NCBI GenBank assembly: GCA_029267335.1
Contig: JAJUJC010000001.1
Location: 434,001 to 498,000 of the forward strand
Source of the DNA: Intestinibacillus massiliensis
GTDB taxonomy: Bacteria; Bacillota; Clostridia; Oscillospirales; Butyricicoccaceae
Length of the DNA stretch: 64,000 bases
Direction of reading: 5' to 3'
Positions 23,206 to 31,763 of this stretch are shown here, piece after piece (position 1 is the stretch's first letter; each line of letters begins with the position of its first letter). A program made the translations under genes and the position numbers. A model generated the notes under the pieces. It was not told the origin of the DNA. It was given only the letters and a program-made list of their open reading frames with translations, and did not search any database.

Positions 23206-25992
23206 TCATAAATGTAGTTGCGGCGCATGGTCATCACGAGCGTGACCTTGCGCCTGTTTCTTTTCCTGCAGCTTGCGCCTGCGCTTGCGGTCGATGTGGT
23301 CTGCACCGGCGCTTCTGAGGTAGTCCTCTCGGAACAGATTCTCCAAATGTCGAAACAACCGGGTGGTTGCCAGAAGCACCGAGGGGGTGTGGGGATTGTT
23401 GATATTCTCAATGAGAAACTGCGCATACACATTACCCTGCGCTGCCGCAAGCCCCAACCAGTAAAGACTCTTTTCTTTCTCACGAGGAACATCACCGTCA
23501 TAAAAATACAGCTTGCCGAGGGCATACTGCGCAAACTGGTTGCCCTGCTCCGCAGAAGTGGTCAGCCAGCGGATGGCAGCCTCGGTATCCTTTGGCACAT
23601 CTTCGCCCTTGAGATAGAGCTTGCCAAGCTGGTAAGCCGCAAACTCATTTTTCTGCTCTGCTGATAAGGTGAACAGTTGAATGGCGGCAGTGACATCTTT
23701 GGGCGTATCCTCTCTGGCGAGATACAGCTTACCAAGAGCGTACTGCGCATAGGAGTTGCCAAGGTCGGCGGACATCGTCAGCCATTTGATTGCTTCCGAC
23801 ACATTGCGGGTGATGTCATCCCCTGCGAGATAGAGCCTGCCGAGTTGATAGGCTGCGTACTCGTTTTTCTGCTCGGCGGCGGCAGTGAACAGAACCACCG
23901 CCTTTTGAATGTCCTTTTCCACATGGCTGCCGTCACGGTACAGCTTGCCGAGAGAATACTGCGCCGTAGCGTTTCCGGCCTCTGCCGCCTTTGTCATCCA
24001 TGCCACTGCCTGTGCAGGATCACCGGAGCCGGTTTCCAAACACACCTTGCCAAGCAGATACTGTGCATTGATGTTGCCCAGCTTTGCCGACTTCTCCAAA
24101 TAGACAATGGCGGCTGACACATCCTTTCCCGTGCCGGTTCCGGTGTAGAGCATCTGGCCAAGGCGGTATTGCAGCTTATCATCGTGGCTGTCCAGCTCCA
24201 GCTGATAAAAACCGGAGAACGCAGCAGCAAAATGCCGGGTGGAAAGCTCCGGACGAACAGCTGTGCCGACACCATCCCGATACATTTTTGCCAGCTCGTA
24301 ATCGGCATAAGGATTGCCCTGCGTAGCAGACAAATCATAGAGCCGCAGCGCCTCGGCATAGTTCTGCTGCACACCGTTGCCCCGGTAGTAGAGGCTGCCA
24401 AGGGAATATTGGGCGTACTTGTGATTTGCCTCCACTGCCGCACCAAACCAAGCGGCGGCCTGCGCATAGTCTTGCTCTGTGCCAAGGCCAGCGGCGTACA
24501 TCTTTCCGATGCGGTATTCGATGTAGGCGGCAGGCTTTTCTTCCTCTGCCGATAAAAAGCCGGTGAGGGCTTTGACGTACCAAGTGTAGGAGATTTCGGT
24601 GTCGATCTCACAACCGAGGCCATCGGCGAACATCCTGCCGAGGTCGTGCATGGCGAGAGCGTTGCCCAGTTCCGCTTCCAGTAAAAACAACCGATGAGCT
24701 TCTGAAAAATCGGGTGGCGCATCTTCGCTGCCAAAGAGATATTTTCTCGCCAGCTTATATTGCTTGCTCCACTCGGCATGAAACACCACATCCTCCGGTT
24801 CCATGCTTTCCTCCGTTGGTGGCGCATCGTCCGACAGCTCCGGTTCGGGAGCAGCTTCGTCCTCAAATGAGAAATGGTGACCACCCAAGCGTAATGCTTC
24901 AGTGATCACCATATTTTTAATGCTCTTAAATTGTTTTTGCTGGGATAGTGGTGGAAGGGGTGGTAGCTTGGCGGTGTAGGTTTTGAGTATTTCATTCTGC
25001 CAATCGCCCCATGCTCGGTACAGCTTGCCGATGCGCTCGTCCTTACTAAGTTCATCCACAATGCGGTCAATGATGGCTTTCACATCTGCCTTGAGATACC
25101 CATACACTTTTTTACCGCCTGTGTTTTGCAGCCGCTTGGATAACAACAGCAGATCCGCTTCGATGGCTTGGTTCACACAGATACCCTGTGGAAGCTGGGA
25201 GAGCAGCTCGGCCAGCACATCGGCTGCGCCTTGCTTGAGGTCTGCTCTGGTGGTATTTTGCTGCTCATAAATATGCGCAAAATCTTGACGGAAGATATCG
25301 TGTGCAAGCTCCGAGCGCATGGCTTTGATGGCAGGCTCGGTGAGAAAACCGTCATTGTCCTTTGCGGAGTAGACCATCAGATGCACATGGGGATGGTGCG
25401 ACTCGTTGTGAAAGGCGGCGTACCAGCGGAGGTTCTCGCTGTCGATTTTCATGTGCTTGCAGAGCATGGCTTTTTTGCTGCGGAGTAAATCCTGCCACTG
25501 CTTGCCGCTGTCGTACCCCAGCCGTGCGGCATCCTCCCGGCGCAAGCTGACCACATGAGTCCAGACAGCGCCCTTGTGCTGGCACACATCCTCCTGCACC
25601 TGTGCCAGCACCACCGGAACGCCTGCATCGGTGAACAGCCCATGCTCACCGATACGCTCCACACGGGGGCGGCCTGCGATGTAGTCGACATAGTTTTCCC
25701 GCTTGCCGATGAGGTTGAGGTTTTGCTCCAAGGCAAGGGATATAAACTCGGTGGCGTTGCCGATTGTGGGGCGCTGGTGATAGTCTGCGTATTCCAGCAT
25801 GGTTTTGGCGGCGGGGATGTCACGGATCAGTTGGGCGATGAGCTGCTGCTGTTTTACCGTGGCTGGGAGCGACAGCTTGCTTTCGTCTATCTTGTCCACG
25901 CCGTCACGGGTACCGATGTACTTCACATAGTTTTCGAGCTGAGCTGGCGGGGCATCCCGCATATACTGCGAGGTGAATATAATTTTCGGCAT
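23206..25992 (-). CDS. MobP-type relaxase fused to Sel1 repeats
   Basis: 928 residues. The N-terminal 400 are a MOBP-like relaxase with the histidine triad HHPHVHLMVY (199-208); a conserved Tyr for nicking is expected near the N-terminus (NYVKYI at 21-26). Residues about 430-890 are roughly a dozen Sel1-like (TPR-related) repeats, each with A.Y.LG.LY..G, for example YAQYALGKLYLAREDTPKD. The repeats probably bind partner proteins. ATG 25992 follows AGGAGG. The relaxase nicks oriT and pilots the strand to VirD4. Confidence 0.9.
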   Translation of the reverse strand: MPKIIFTSQYMRDAPPAQLENYVKYIGTRDGVDKIDESKLSLPATVKQQQLIAQLIRDIPAAKTMLEYADYHQRPTIGNATEFISLALEQNLNLIGKRENYVDYIAGRPRVERIGEHGLFTDAGVPVVLAQVQEDVCQHKGAVWTHVVSLRREDAARLGYDSGKQWQDLLRSKKAMLCKHMKIDSENLRWYAAFHNESHHPHVHLMVYSAKDNDGFLTEPAIKAMRSELAHDIFRQDFAHIYEQQNTTRADLKQGAADVLAELLSQLPQGICVNQAIEADLLLLSKRLQNTGGKKVYGYLKADVKAIIDRIVDELSKDERIGKLYRAWGDWQNEILKTYTAKLPPLPPLSQQKQFKSIKNMVITEALRLGGHHFSFEDEAAPEPELSDDAPPTEESMEPEDVVFHAEWSKQYKLARKYLFGSEDAPPDFSEAHRLFLLEAELGNALAMHDLGRMFADGLGCEIDTEISYTWYVKALTGFLSAEEEKPAAYIEYRIGKMYAAGLGTEQDYAQAAAWFGAAVEANHKYAQYSLGSLYYRGNGVQQNYAEALRLYDLSATQGNPYADYELAKMYRDGVGTAVRPELSTRHFAAAFSGFYQLELDSHDDKLQYRLGQMLYTGTGTGKDVSAAIVYLEKSAKLGNINAQYLLGKVCLETGSGDPAQAVAWMTKAAEAGNATAQYSLGKLYRDGSHVEKDIQKAVVLFTAAAEQKNEYAAYQLGRLYLAGDDITRNVSEAIKWLTMSADLGNSYAQYALGKLYLAREDTPKDVTAAIQLFTLSAEQKNEFAAYQLGKLYLKGEDVPKDTEAAIRWLTTSAEQGNQFAQYALGKLYFYDGDVPREKEKSLYWLGLAAAQGNVYAQFLIENINNPHTPSVLLATTRLFRHLENLFREDYLRSAGADHIDRKRRRKLQEKKQAQGHARDDHAPQLHL

Positions 25993-26027
25993 GGCAGCCT
26001 CCTTTCTGTGTTTTGGGTAAAAGAAAA

Positions 26028-26051
26028 GAGCGACCACGGTTGTGATCGCTC
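26028..26051 (-). terminator. Terminator of the HEPN-Mrr unit
   Basis: GAGCGATCAC / GTGGTCGCTC stem (one wobble) followed on the minus strand by TTTTCTTTT, between the HEPN-like gene and the relaxase gene. Confidence 0.75.
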
Positions 26052-26069
26052 GGAGCCAGCAATATTTGC

Positions 26070-26894
26070 TTACATAAATGTCATAGGTGATGGGTCGACG
26101 GCAATATTTAACATTTCTATTAACTTGGCAATATAGGGAAACAGAACATTATCATCAAAACCAATTAGTTCCGTTATTGCGGTTTCCAACTCTATTATCT
26201 TCTGGACATCCCTAATATCAGAAGGATAATCTCTTTTATCAATTGAAATGCTCATCACTTTTCCACCACGCAGGCTTTCTATTTCACTGTACAATGGCTT
26301 GCCTTTGTGCTTAATAAAATTATATAAACCCCTAATTTCACTGTTTGAAAAGCGACTCCAAAAATCTACAATTAAATCAACAGCAGGTGAAAAGTCGGGC
26401 AACATCATTTTTAAATAATGAAATGGATTTCCTTCCGCATGAGGGGTAGCAACACCATTTTCAGTTTTCCTTAAAAGGTCATAGGCATCTTCGATTGGAT
26501 GCATCCCATAAACATCTTTTGCATTTGTAATGTTCCCGTCTTTGTCAAAGCTATAAAGAACGTATTCAGCCGAAACATAAGTAATTGTCCATGACAAATC
26601 TACTAAGATATTATAGTTGATCAGTGCGGTTTCATACAGCTCTGCTTTAAAAATAAGTTCCATAGCCCTCTGAACATCGGGTTTTTCCATCGGATTGAAC
26701 CAATAATCCCAATTGGACTCTTGTGTTTTTCTTAAAAAAATTCTTGCGGAGCAATATCGATTAAATAACTCGTTCCATTTGGAAACAAAGTACATATCTT
26801 GATTGGTGGGCAGAGCAGTGCCTACTAAGCTAAACTTTGCTCCGTGTGGCGGCTGGATAGTGCTGAAAATATCATTTGCAAATAAATCGGCCAT
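26070..26894 (-). CDS. Putative HEPN-like protein of a defence pair
   Basis: About 274 residues, AT-rich compared with the ICE backbone. Near residue 188 it has RGLYNFIKHKG, an R...N..KH arrangement like HEPN-family RNase or nucleotidyl-transfer-linked proteins; the rest is helical with no other motif. Of two adjacent ATGs, 26894 has the better spacing from AGGAGG. It follows the Mrr-like gene after 12 bp and shares its promoter and terminator. The HEPN call is an inference from one motif. Confidence 0.5.
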   Translation of the reverse strand: MADLFANDIFSTIQPPHGAKFSLVGTALPTNQDMYFVSKWNELFNRYCSARIFLRKTQESNWDYWFNPMEKPDVQRAMELIFKAELYETALINYNILVDLSWTITYVSAEYVLYSFDKDGNITNAKDVYGMHPIEDAYDLLRKTENGVATPHAEGNPFHYLKMMLPDFSPAVDLIVDFWSRFSNSEIRGLYNFIKHKGKPLYSEIESLRGGKVMSISIDKRDYPSDIRDVQKIIELETAITELIGFDDNVLFPYIAKLIEMLNIAVDPSPMTFM

Positions 26895-26906
26895 CATTTT
26901 CCTCCT

Positions 26907-27659
26907 TTATGTCGTTTTCATCATCCGAATTAAATCGTTATAATCAATTAATCCAATTAAAGTATTTTGTCGTTCTGCCAATTCCCGTGCATCTCGTGTA
27001 AATGTTGAAGATGTAACTATAACAGCTTTGTTCACTTTTTGGTCAGTTTGTACACCCAATAAGCTTCGCACAAGTTGCACTCCTACTTTGTTTTTCAGAC
27101 CATATTTTTTGCATTCAATTAATATCATGTAGGATAATTGCCCCACCTTATGAGTTGCGATAATATCACACCCACCATCTCGTGTTGCTGGGGTTAAAAC
27201 CACATTGTATCCTTGTTTGCTGAAAATTTCCGCCACCAATTCTTCGAACTCTCTCGGAGTTAAATCGTACATGACGGCATTATTAGCTAAAACTCTCTCT
27301 ATGTTAACCTGTGCTTTACAGACTTCTGAATAAATATAATCTTCATCATATTCACTATAGTAAAACTCGCAATAGCGAACATCTATTTCAGGTGATTGAA
27401 CAAACTGCCCACCTCGACACTCGCAATCATCATAATTAAGGCTGCCCGCTGGATATTCAAAAGCTCTAATGGAATATGCTAAACAATTTCCGCAATTATC
27501 ACAGTCGCTTTCTCCCTCAAAGTCATATTCAATTTCCGACCCCATTTGCCGTTCATAGGCATGTGTCTGAACTTCTAAAGAGTCTTTGTCAATAATGCTT
27601 ATCTTTCCACATGAGTTACACTGAATAACCAAATCATTCATTAATTCCATTTCCAACAT
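26907..27659 (-). CDS. Mrr-like restriction endonuclease with zinc-ribbon N-terminus
   Basis: About 250 residues. The C-terminal third is a PD-(D/E)xK nuclease of the Mrr type: LTPREFEELVAEIFSKQGY, then DGGCDII and LIECKKYG (D, then ExK), and AVIVTSSTFTRDARELA. The N-terminal half has CNSCG and CDNCGNC pairs, likely a zinc ribbon that reads a target. Mrr proteins cut modified or foreign DNA. ATG 27659 has a G-rich ribosome site. Base composition differs from the backbone, consistent with cargo. Confidence 0.82.
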   Translation of the reverse strand: MLEMELMNDLVIQCNSCGKISIIDKDSLEVQTHAYERQMGSEIEYDFEGESDCDNCGNCLAYSIRAFEYPAGSLNYDDCECRGGQFVQSPEIDVRYCEFYYSEYDEDYIYSEVCKAQVNIERVLANNAVMYDLTPREFEELVAEIFSKQGYNVVLTPATRDGGCDIIATHKVGQLSYMILIECKKYGLKNKVGVQLVRSLLGVQTDQKVNKAVIVTSSTFTRDARELAERQNTLIGLIDYNDLIRMMKTT

Positions 27660-27720
27660 GTTACCCCCCCTATGCATACAGCCATATATAATCTGGAATC
27701 CATTTTATCTGTTTTAGCTA

Positions 27721-27726
27721 ATTATA
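27721..27726 (-). promoter_or_regulatory. -10 box of the Mrr-HEPN unit
   Basis: TATAAT on the minus strand 62 bp from the start codon, without a good -35 match. It follows a terminator, so the pair is probably transcribed on its own. Confidence 0.4.
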
Positions 27727-27762
27727 CCACCCCTTTCAACAAAACGCATCACCAATATGTAA

Positions 27763-27790
27763 AACAGCCTCCGCTTTCGCAGAGGCCGTC
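27763..27790 (-). terminator. Terminator ahead of the defence unit
   Basis: GCCTCTGCG / CGGAGGC stem-loop followed on the minus strand by TGTTTTAC, just downstream of the small gene at 27803-28090. Confidence 0.65.
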
Positions 27791-27802
27791 CATCATATTC
27801 TC

Positions 27803-28090
27803 TTACAGCACACCCAGCTTTTGCAACAGCTCCACGCAGTCCCTTGCGCCCTGCACATAGAGGTGCTGGCAGTCGTGATCGGCGATGAGATTGGTTTTCA
27901 CAAAGTAATCTGTGAGCACCTGCTGCTGATCCTCCGGCAGCGAGCGCACAATTGCCTGCGCCTGTGCGCTGAGCGCTTTCACCTCGGCGTAGAGCTGCTG
28001 CTCGCTCTCGTCCATGTTCTCCTTGCACTGGCTGACCGCCACCTCCGTCAGCTCTCGAATGGCGTTTTCAAAGATTTCACTTTTCTCCAT
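27803..28090 (-). CDS. Small helical ICE protein, unknown
   Basis: 95 residues, acidic and helical, with heptad-like stretches (LYAEVKALSAQAQAIVRSL). ATG 28090 is used because AAAGGA lies 10 nt upstream; ATG 28099 overlaps that site. No domain recognised. It follows the ribbon-helix-helix gene, which suggests a role at the relaxosome or simply ICE maintenance. Confidence 0.65.
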   Translation of the reverse strand: MEKSEIFENAIRELTEVAVSQCKENMDESEQQLYAEVKALSAQAQAIVRSLPEDQQQVLTDYFVKTNLIADHDCQHLYVQGARDCVELLQKLGVL

Positions 28091-28192
28091 TGTTGTCATA
28101 TCCTTTCTCGGCAAAAAGGTTGCCGCAACACATACATAAACAATTTTGCGCTTGCAGTCCATACCAAGACTGAACAAAAACCATCTTACTTT

Positions 28193-28606
28193 TTAGGTTC
28201 GCCGCTTTTGATATTTATATGCATCCTCGAAATCAACCGCACCGTTGATCAGCTTGACCTCGTCCACGCACTTTAAGTGTAGGCTCTGGAGTGCATGCTC
28301 GTCAACAGAATGGGTGTGCGCCACCACATGAGAGAGCTTACTTAGCTCTGTGGCAATTTTGAAGTCCATGCGTGCCAGCCGATTCTCCGTATCCCGGATG
28401 GTGCTGATGAGCACCGAGGACAGACTTTGCAGCAGATAGTTTTCGCTCTGCTGCGAGGTAAGGTAGCCGCAGTAAAACCGCAGCGCCTCGGTGACAAATT
28501 CGTTTCTTGATTTTACATTGGCTACGGTGAGCAGTTCATCGCAACGCTCCAGCACCTCTTTTTCAATATAAAAGCCGGTGCGCACTTTTTCGGCATCGCT
28601 TGTCAT
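28193..28606 (-). CDS. Ribbon-helix-helix relaxosome-type protein
   Basis: 137 residues. The N-terminal 50 residues form a ribbon-helix-helix pattern (VRTGFYIEKEVLERCDELL, then KSRNEFVTEALRFY) and the rest is a helical oligomerisation region. In ICEs and plasmids such proteins (MobC/TraY-like) bind oriT and help the relaxase. AAGGAGG precedes ATG 28606. It lies directly beside the candidate oriT. Confidence 0.75.
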   Translation of the reverse strand: MTSDAEKVRTGFYIEKEVLERCDELLTVANVKSRNEFVTEALRFYCGYLTSQQSENYLLQSLSSVLISTIRDTENRLARMDFKIATELSKLSHVVAHTHSVDEHALQSLHLKCVDEVKLINGAVDFEDAYKYQKRRT

Positions 28607-28977
28607 AGAAGGCCTCCTTTCTCTGTGTTGATTGCCCCGGTATGCAGAAGAAATGCCGCAAATGCCGGGTATTCCTTGGCTCTGCGTAAGTCCAGCATAA
28701 CAAATTGGGGGTGAGGCTGAAAAGTTATGTCATCGTCCGTTCACTCAACGGCTTTGCCGGTGGGTGTTTCTTGGGTTTAGGCTGCCAAAGCAGCATAAAC
28801 CCTTTAACCTGCACCACTTTCGACCCAACCGGAACGCCCTTTTTCGGAGGCTTTCTGGCTGGTTTTCGAATGCTCGCACAAGGGGGCGACAGGGGGCTTT
28901 TACTGGAGCAGGGCTACACGGATGCTACCCTACCCCATAAAAGCCGACACAGGGGCAACAGCGCCCCGGACACGCCC
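28607..28977. other. Candidate origin of transfer (oriT)
   Basis: A 371-bp stretch with no credible gene, upstream of a relaxosome-type DNA-binding protein. It contains a strong inverted repeat at 28773-28802 (GGGTTTA, GCTGC / GCAGC, TAAACCC) followed by CTTTAACCTGC and a G-run block AAGGGGGCGACAGGGGG near 28880. Inverted repeats just 5' of the nick are standard in MOBP oriTs. The nick position is not determined. Confidence 0.5.
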
Positions 28978-29229
28978 TCACGCCTGCGGCTCGTCTACCC
29001 GGTGAGGAGCAGGACGCATCGGGCGCTTAGGTTTTTCCTTTACCGAGGCATCTCGTTTGAGCTTATCCTCAATGTATTCACGAGTGGCCTGCGGGACGTG
29101 CTTTTCGTAGAGCTTCTGCATGGTGTCATTCAGCTCTGCCTGCAAATCGGCCTCTTTTTTGCCCATGTGGTAGGTCAGGGCATCCAGCTTCTCGCTCTCG
29201 AAGCTGACGGTCAGTGTTGCGTTTTTCAT
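28978..29229 (-). CDS. Small conserved ICE protein
   Basis: 83 residues. It starts MKNATLTVSFESEKL at ATG 29229 with GGAGG 8 nt upstream (the in-frame ATG 15 bp earlier overlaps it). Predicted helical middle (DLQAELNDTMQKLYEKHVP) and a basic, Pro-rich tail. Proteins like this occur in clostridial ICEs next to the transfer genes; no function is known to me. Confidence 0.7.
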   Translation of the reverse strand: MKNATLTVSFESEKLDALTYHMGKKEADLQAELNDTMQKLYEKHVPQATREYIEDKLKRDASVKEKPKRPMRPAPHRVDEPQA

Positions 29230-29245
29230 AGCGTTTTCCTCCATT

Positions 29246-29875
29246 TCATAGCTTCATTTCGGGTGACTGGCTGGGCGCATCAGCATCCTCGGTCACCCAT
29301 TTTTCGTAATCGGACACCGAGCAGTACCCGGCGAGCATGGCTGAAAATTTCTCCAAGCGGCGGGGCTTTACCTTGTCCAGCTCCAACTGCAAGCCGTAGT
29401 AGCCGTTATAGATTTTGACTACCTCGGCGTTCAAAATATCAGCCCATGCCTCTTTACCGGCATCGGTGAGGGTATGTTCATCCAGCTCCACAATGGTGGC
29501 AGGCTCCACCTCCACGTCCTTGTGCATTAGATGAATATCCTCCCAATGGGTGCGGAGCAAATCTTTCAACTGCATTGCTTGGGGAGCCGCCATGCCAGAA
29601 ATCTCCGGCACATAGGCGGCGTACCGGCAGTAGGCAGACCCCTCCGCTTCGACCAAGATACCATCATTCCTGCCCTCGCCGGTGAGTAGCAGGCAGTGAA
29701 ACACATTTTGCTCATCGCAGTACATGAGGTCGGTGTACTCTTTGATAAAGTCATAATCTCTCAACGGAGCCACCAGCAGAGACTGAAACTGCGCAGCCGG
29801 GATCTGGATCGTTTTGGCGATCTCAAACTCGTGAGGCATAAAATCCGAGGGTTTTCTTTCAAAGATAGCTTGCAT
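29246..29875 (-). CDS. ICE protein of unknown function
   Basis: 209 residues, acidic, soluble. It has an alpha/beta look in the first half (FHCLLLTGEGRNDGILVEAEG) and a helical second half. It sits between the M23 hydrolase gene and the small gene at 28978 with 15-bp gaps, so it is part of the transfer operon. No recognised domain. Confidence 0.65.
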   Translation of the reverse strand: MQAIFERKPSDFMPHEFEIAKTIQIPAAQFQSLLVAPLRDYDFIKEYTDLMYCDEQNVFHCLLLTGEGRNDGILVEAEGSAYCRYAAYVPEISGMAAPQAMQLKDLLRTHWEDIHLMHKDVEVEPATIVELDEHTLTDAGKEAWADILNAEVVKIYNGYYGLQLELDKVKPRRLEKFSAMLAGYCSVSDYEKWVTEDADAPSQSPEMKL

Positions 29876-29890
29876 ATCGTGCCGCCTCCT

Positions 29891-30973
29891 TTACGGCATA
29901 AACTGTCGGGGATTTACTTTCTTGCCACCGATGCGCACTTCAAGATGGAGGTGGTTGCCGGTGCTTCGTCCGGTGCTGCCCACGGCGGCGATGACATCAC
30001 CCTGCTGCACAGCCTGCCCGGAACGGACATAGACCTTGGAGCAGTGACCATACAGGGTGACCATTCCATCGCCGTGGTCGATGGCCAGATGATAGCCGTA
30101 GCCGCTGCTGCCGGAGTTCTTCACATAGCTGACGATGCCGCCTCTGGCTGCCTGTATAGGTGTGCCCTTGGGCGCTCCCATGTCGAGGCCGGAGTGACCC
30201 TCGCCGCCACCGCCGCCAAAGGGGTTGGCTCGCCAACCGAATTCAGAGGTGATCATACTGCGCCAGCCTGCTCCGAGGGGGCTGGCAAAATCGCCGCCGC
30301 CCCTGTAGATTTCGCCGTCAAACACACCGCCCAGCCATTCGTCCTCGCTGATGCCGAAGTCATCCGGCGAAGCGAAGCCGTAAAGCACACGGCTGTAAAT
30401 TTGGGCGGCGTTCACCCTGTTTTCCTCGGTGATTGCCCTGCCCAGCGCCGCCTCCAGCTGCGCATAGATGGTGGCAAGGTCTTGAATGGGAACAGCTACG
30501 ATGTAGGTTTCCTCGGTTTCGTTGCCATCTGCATCGGTGACGGTGCGGGTGCGTTCCTCATAGGTGACGAAGCAATCCGCAAAGGCTTTATAGTCGATGC
30601 GGAGGTTTTCAGCGCCAAAAAACAGAGAGTAAAAAATGGCTTTCATGCGGGTAGTATCAATACTGCCACTTTCCACCATTGGGGTGATTTCGGACACAGC
30701 CGAGTCCAGCTCGCCGAAGCTGCCCCGCATATCCTCGATGTACTGACGGTACTCCGCTGGCACCTGTGCCGAGAGTGCGCCGCCGTGAAAGGTCAAATCC
30801 ACAGCGGTATTGTTGTGGTCAGCAGTGCCGGACATGAGGGAACAAATCAGCACAATAAGCAAAATCACCGGGGAGAGAATGGCGGCGATCACCCAGCCCA
30901 CGGCCTTGCGGGTTTTCTCGTTGGTTAACACGGCAGCCGCAGCTTTGGCGATTGCCGCTATTGGTACAGCCAT
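29891..30973 (-). CDS. Membrane-anchored M23 peptidoglycan hydrolase
   Basis: 360 residues. A transmembrane segment (about 29-46, AAILSPVILLIVLICSL) is followed by an unclassified spacer region and a C-terminal M23/LytM endopeptidase with GHSGLDMG and HLHLEV, the metal-binding histidines. It should open the cell wall for the mating channel, the role VirB1-like enzymes play. Start ATG 30973 follows GGTGGTGAG. It overlaps no neighbour but is 5 bp from the cyclotransferase gene. Confidence 0.88.
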   Translation of the reverse strand: MAVPIAAIAKAAAAVLTNEKTRKAVGWVIAAILSPVILLIVLICSLMSGTADHNNTAVDLTFHGGALSAQVPAEYRQYIEDMRGSFGELDSAVSEITPMVESGSIDTTRMKAIFYSLFFGAENLRIDYKAFADCFVTYEERTRTVTDADGNETEETYIVAVPIQDLATIYAQLEAALGRAITEENRVNAAQIYSRVLYGFASPDDFGISEDEWLGGVFDGEIYRGGGDFASPLGAGWRSMITSEFGWRANPFGGGGGEGHSGLDMGAPKGTPIQAARGGIVSYVKNSGSSGYGYHLAIDHGDGMVTLYGHCSKVYVRSGQAVQQGDVIAAVGSTGRSTGNHLHLEVRIGGKKVNPRQFMP

Positions 30974-30977
30974 ATGC

Positions 30978-31481
30978 TCACCACCATTTCTGCTCCCAGA
31001 GGTTGTACTGCACATCATCTGCCGCCTGCTGTTCCTGCGCCAGCTGGATGGATTTCTCCACGGCATCGTCTAGAAACTCTGTGTTAAAGCCTGCGCTGTC
31101 GTAGCCATCGGCGATGGTATTCAGGTAGAAGTCGGAGGGAGCGCCGAAACTGTGGCCATCGTTCATCACATAGACCATTGCCGTAACCGGTTTGCCGCAC
31201 AGCTCCACCTCCATTGTTTCTTTACGATAAAAGCTGGGATAGCCCTCATAGCGGTCGAGTGCGGCCTCGTCCTGCGGCTTTATTTTCCACAGCAGCACCG
31301 GCACCGAACTGCCCTCCAGCGGTTCAATGGTGGCAACAGCCCCTCGCCGACCACCACGAAACAGCAGCTCGTAGCCCTTGACTTCGCTGCTGCCAACCAC
31401 CTTGGCGGTTGGGCAACGGTGCACCATCTGCGGCAGATTGAGGTTGCTGCCGTAGGCGATGTAAAGTCTGCTTTTCTGCAT
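30978..31481 (-). CDS. Gamma-glutamylcyclotransferase-like (AIG2/GGCT) protein
   Basis: 167 residues. The family motif YGSNLN is at 9-14 and the catalytic-Glu region DRYEGYPSFY is near 80. The family removes gamma-glutamyl groups as 5-oxoproline. In many bacteria such genes pair with an amidoligase gene, which is the next backbone gene at 33137-34177; here an IS110 element separates them. ATG 31481 follows GGAGG at 6 nt. Confidence 0.82.
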   Translation of the reverse strand: MQKSRLYIAYGSNLNLPQMVHRCPTAKVVGSSEVKGYELLFRGGRRGAVATIEPLEGSSVPVLLWKIKPQDEAALDRYEGYPSFYRKETMEVELCGKPVTAMVYVMNDGHSFGAPSDFYLNTIADGYDSAGFNTEFLDDAVEKSIQLAQEQQAADDVQYNLWEQKWW

Positions 31482-31499
31482 CATCTTCCTCCTGTTACT

Positions 31500-31763
31500 A
31501 TATATTAGGTTGATGACATGGCCACCAGCCATGTCGTTTTCCATCTTGTTGCCTAAGCTGTTAGAATAAGAGGACAATAGGCCTGACGAAGCCCTCCAAG
31601 GACTGTGCGTCCGCATGTTAGTCAGTCAGCCAGCCTCTTATTCGCAGCGTTCGATTTGTGCAGGTTGAACCGCCACCGAGCGCGTTCGTGTCATCAAACA
31701 GATAGAATCGGCAGTGAGAAAAGGATGGTCGCCAATTGTATATCTGAGATAGGAGCGAGGATT
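31500..31763 (+). ncRNA. Probable bridge-RNA region of the IS110 element
   Basis: No gene fits here. In IS110 elements the noncoding end upstream of the transposase encodes a guide (bridge) RNA. The stretch contains a strong inverted pair GAATAAGAGG (31563-31572) / CCTCTTATTC (31634-31643) and smaller hairpins such as CATGGC/GCCATG (31517-31533). RNA ends are not determined. Confidence 0.4.

Noticed and set aside
28705-29418. 237-codon plus-strand frame across the candidate oriT
   Set aside because: Its second half is antisense to real genes and no ribosome site precedes it; the first half looks like structured noncoding DNA.
29696-30928. 410-codon plus-strand frame opposite the M23 gene
   Set aside because: The minus strand carries a clear M23 peptidase; the plus frame is an antisense artefact.
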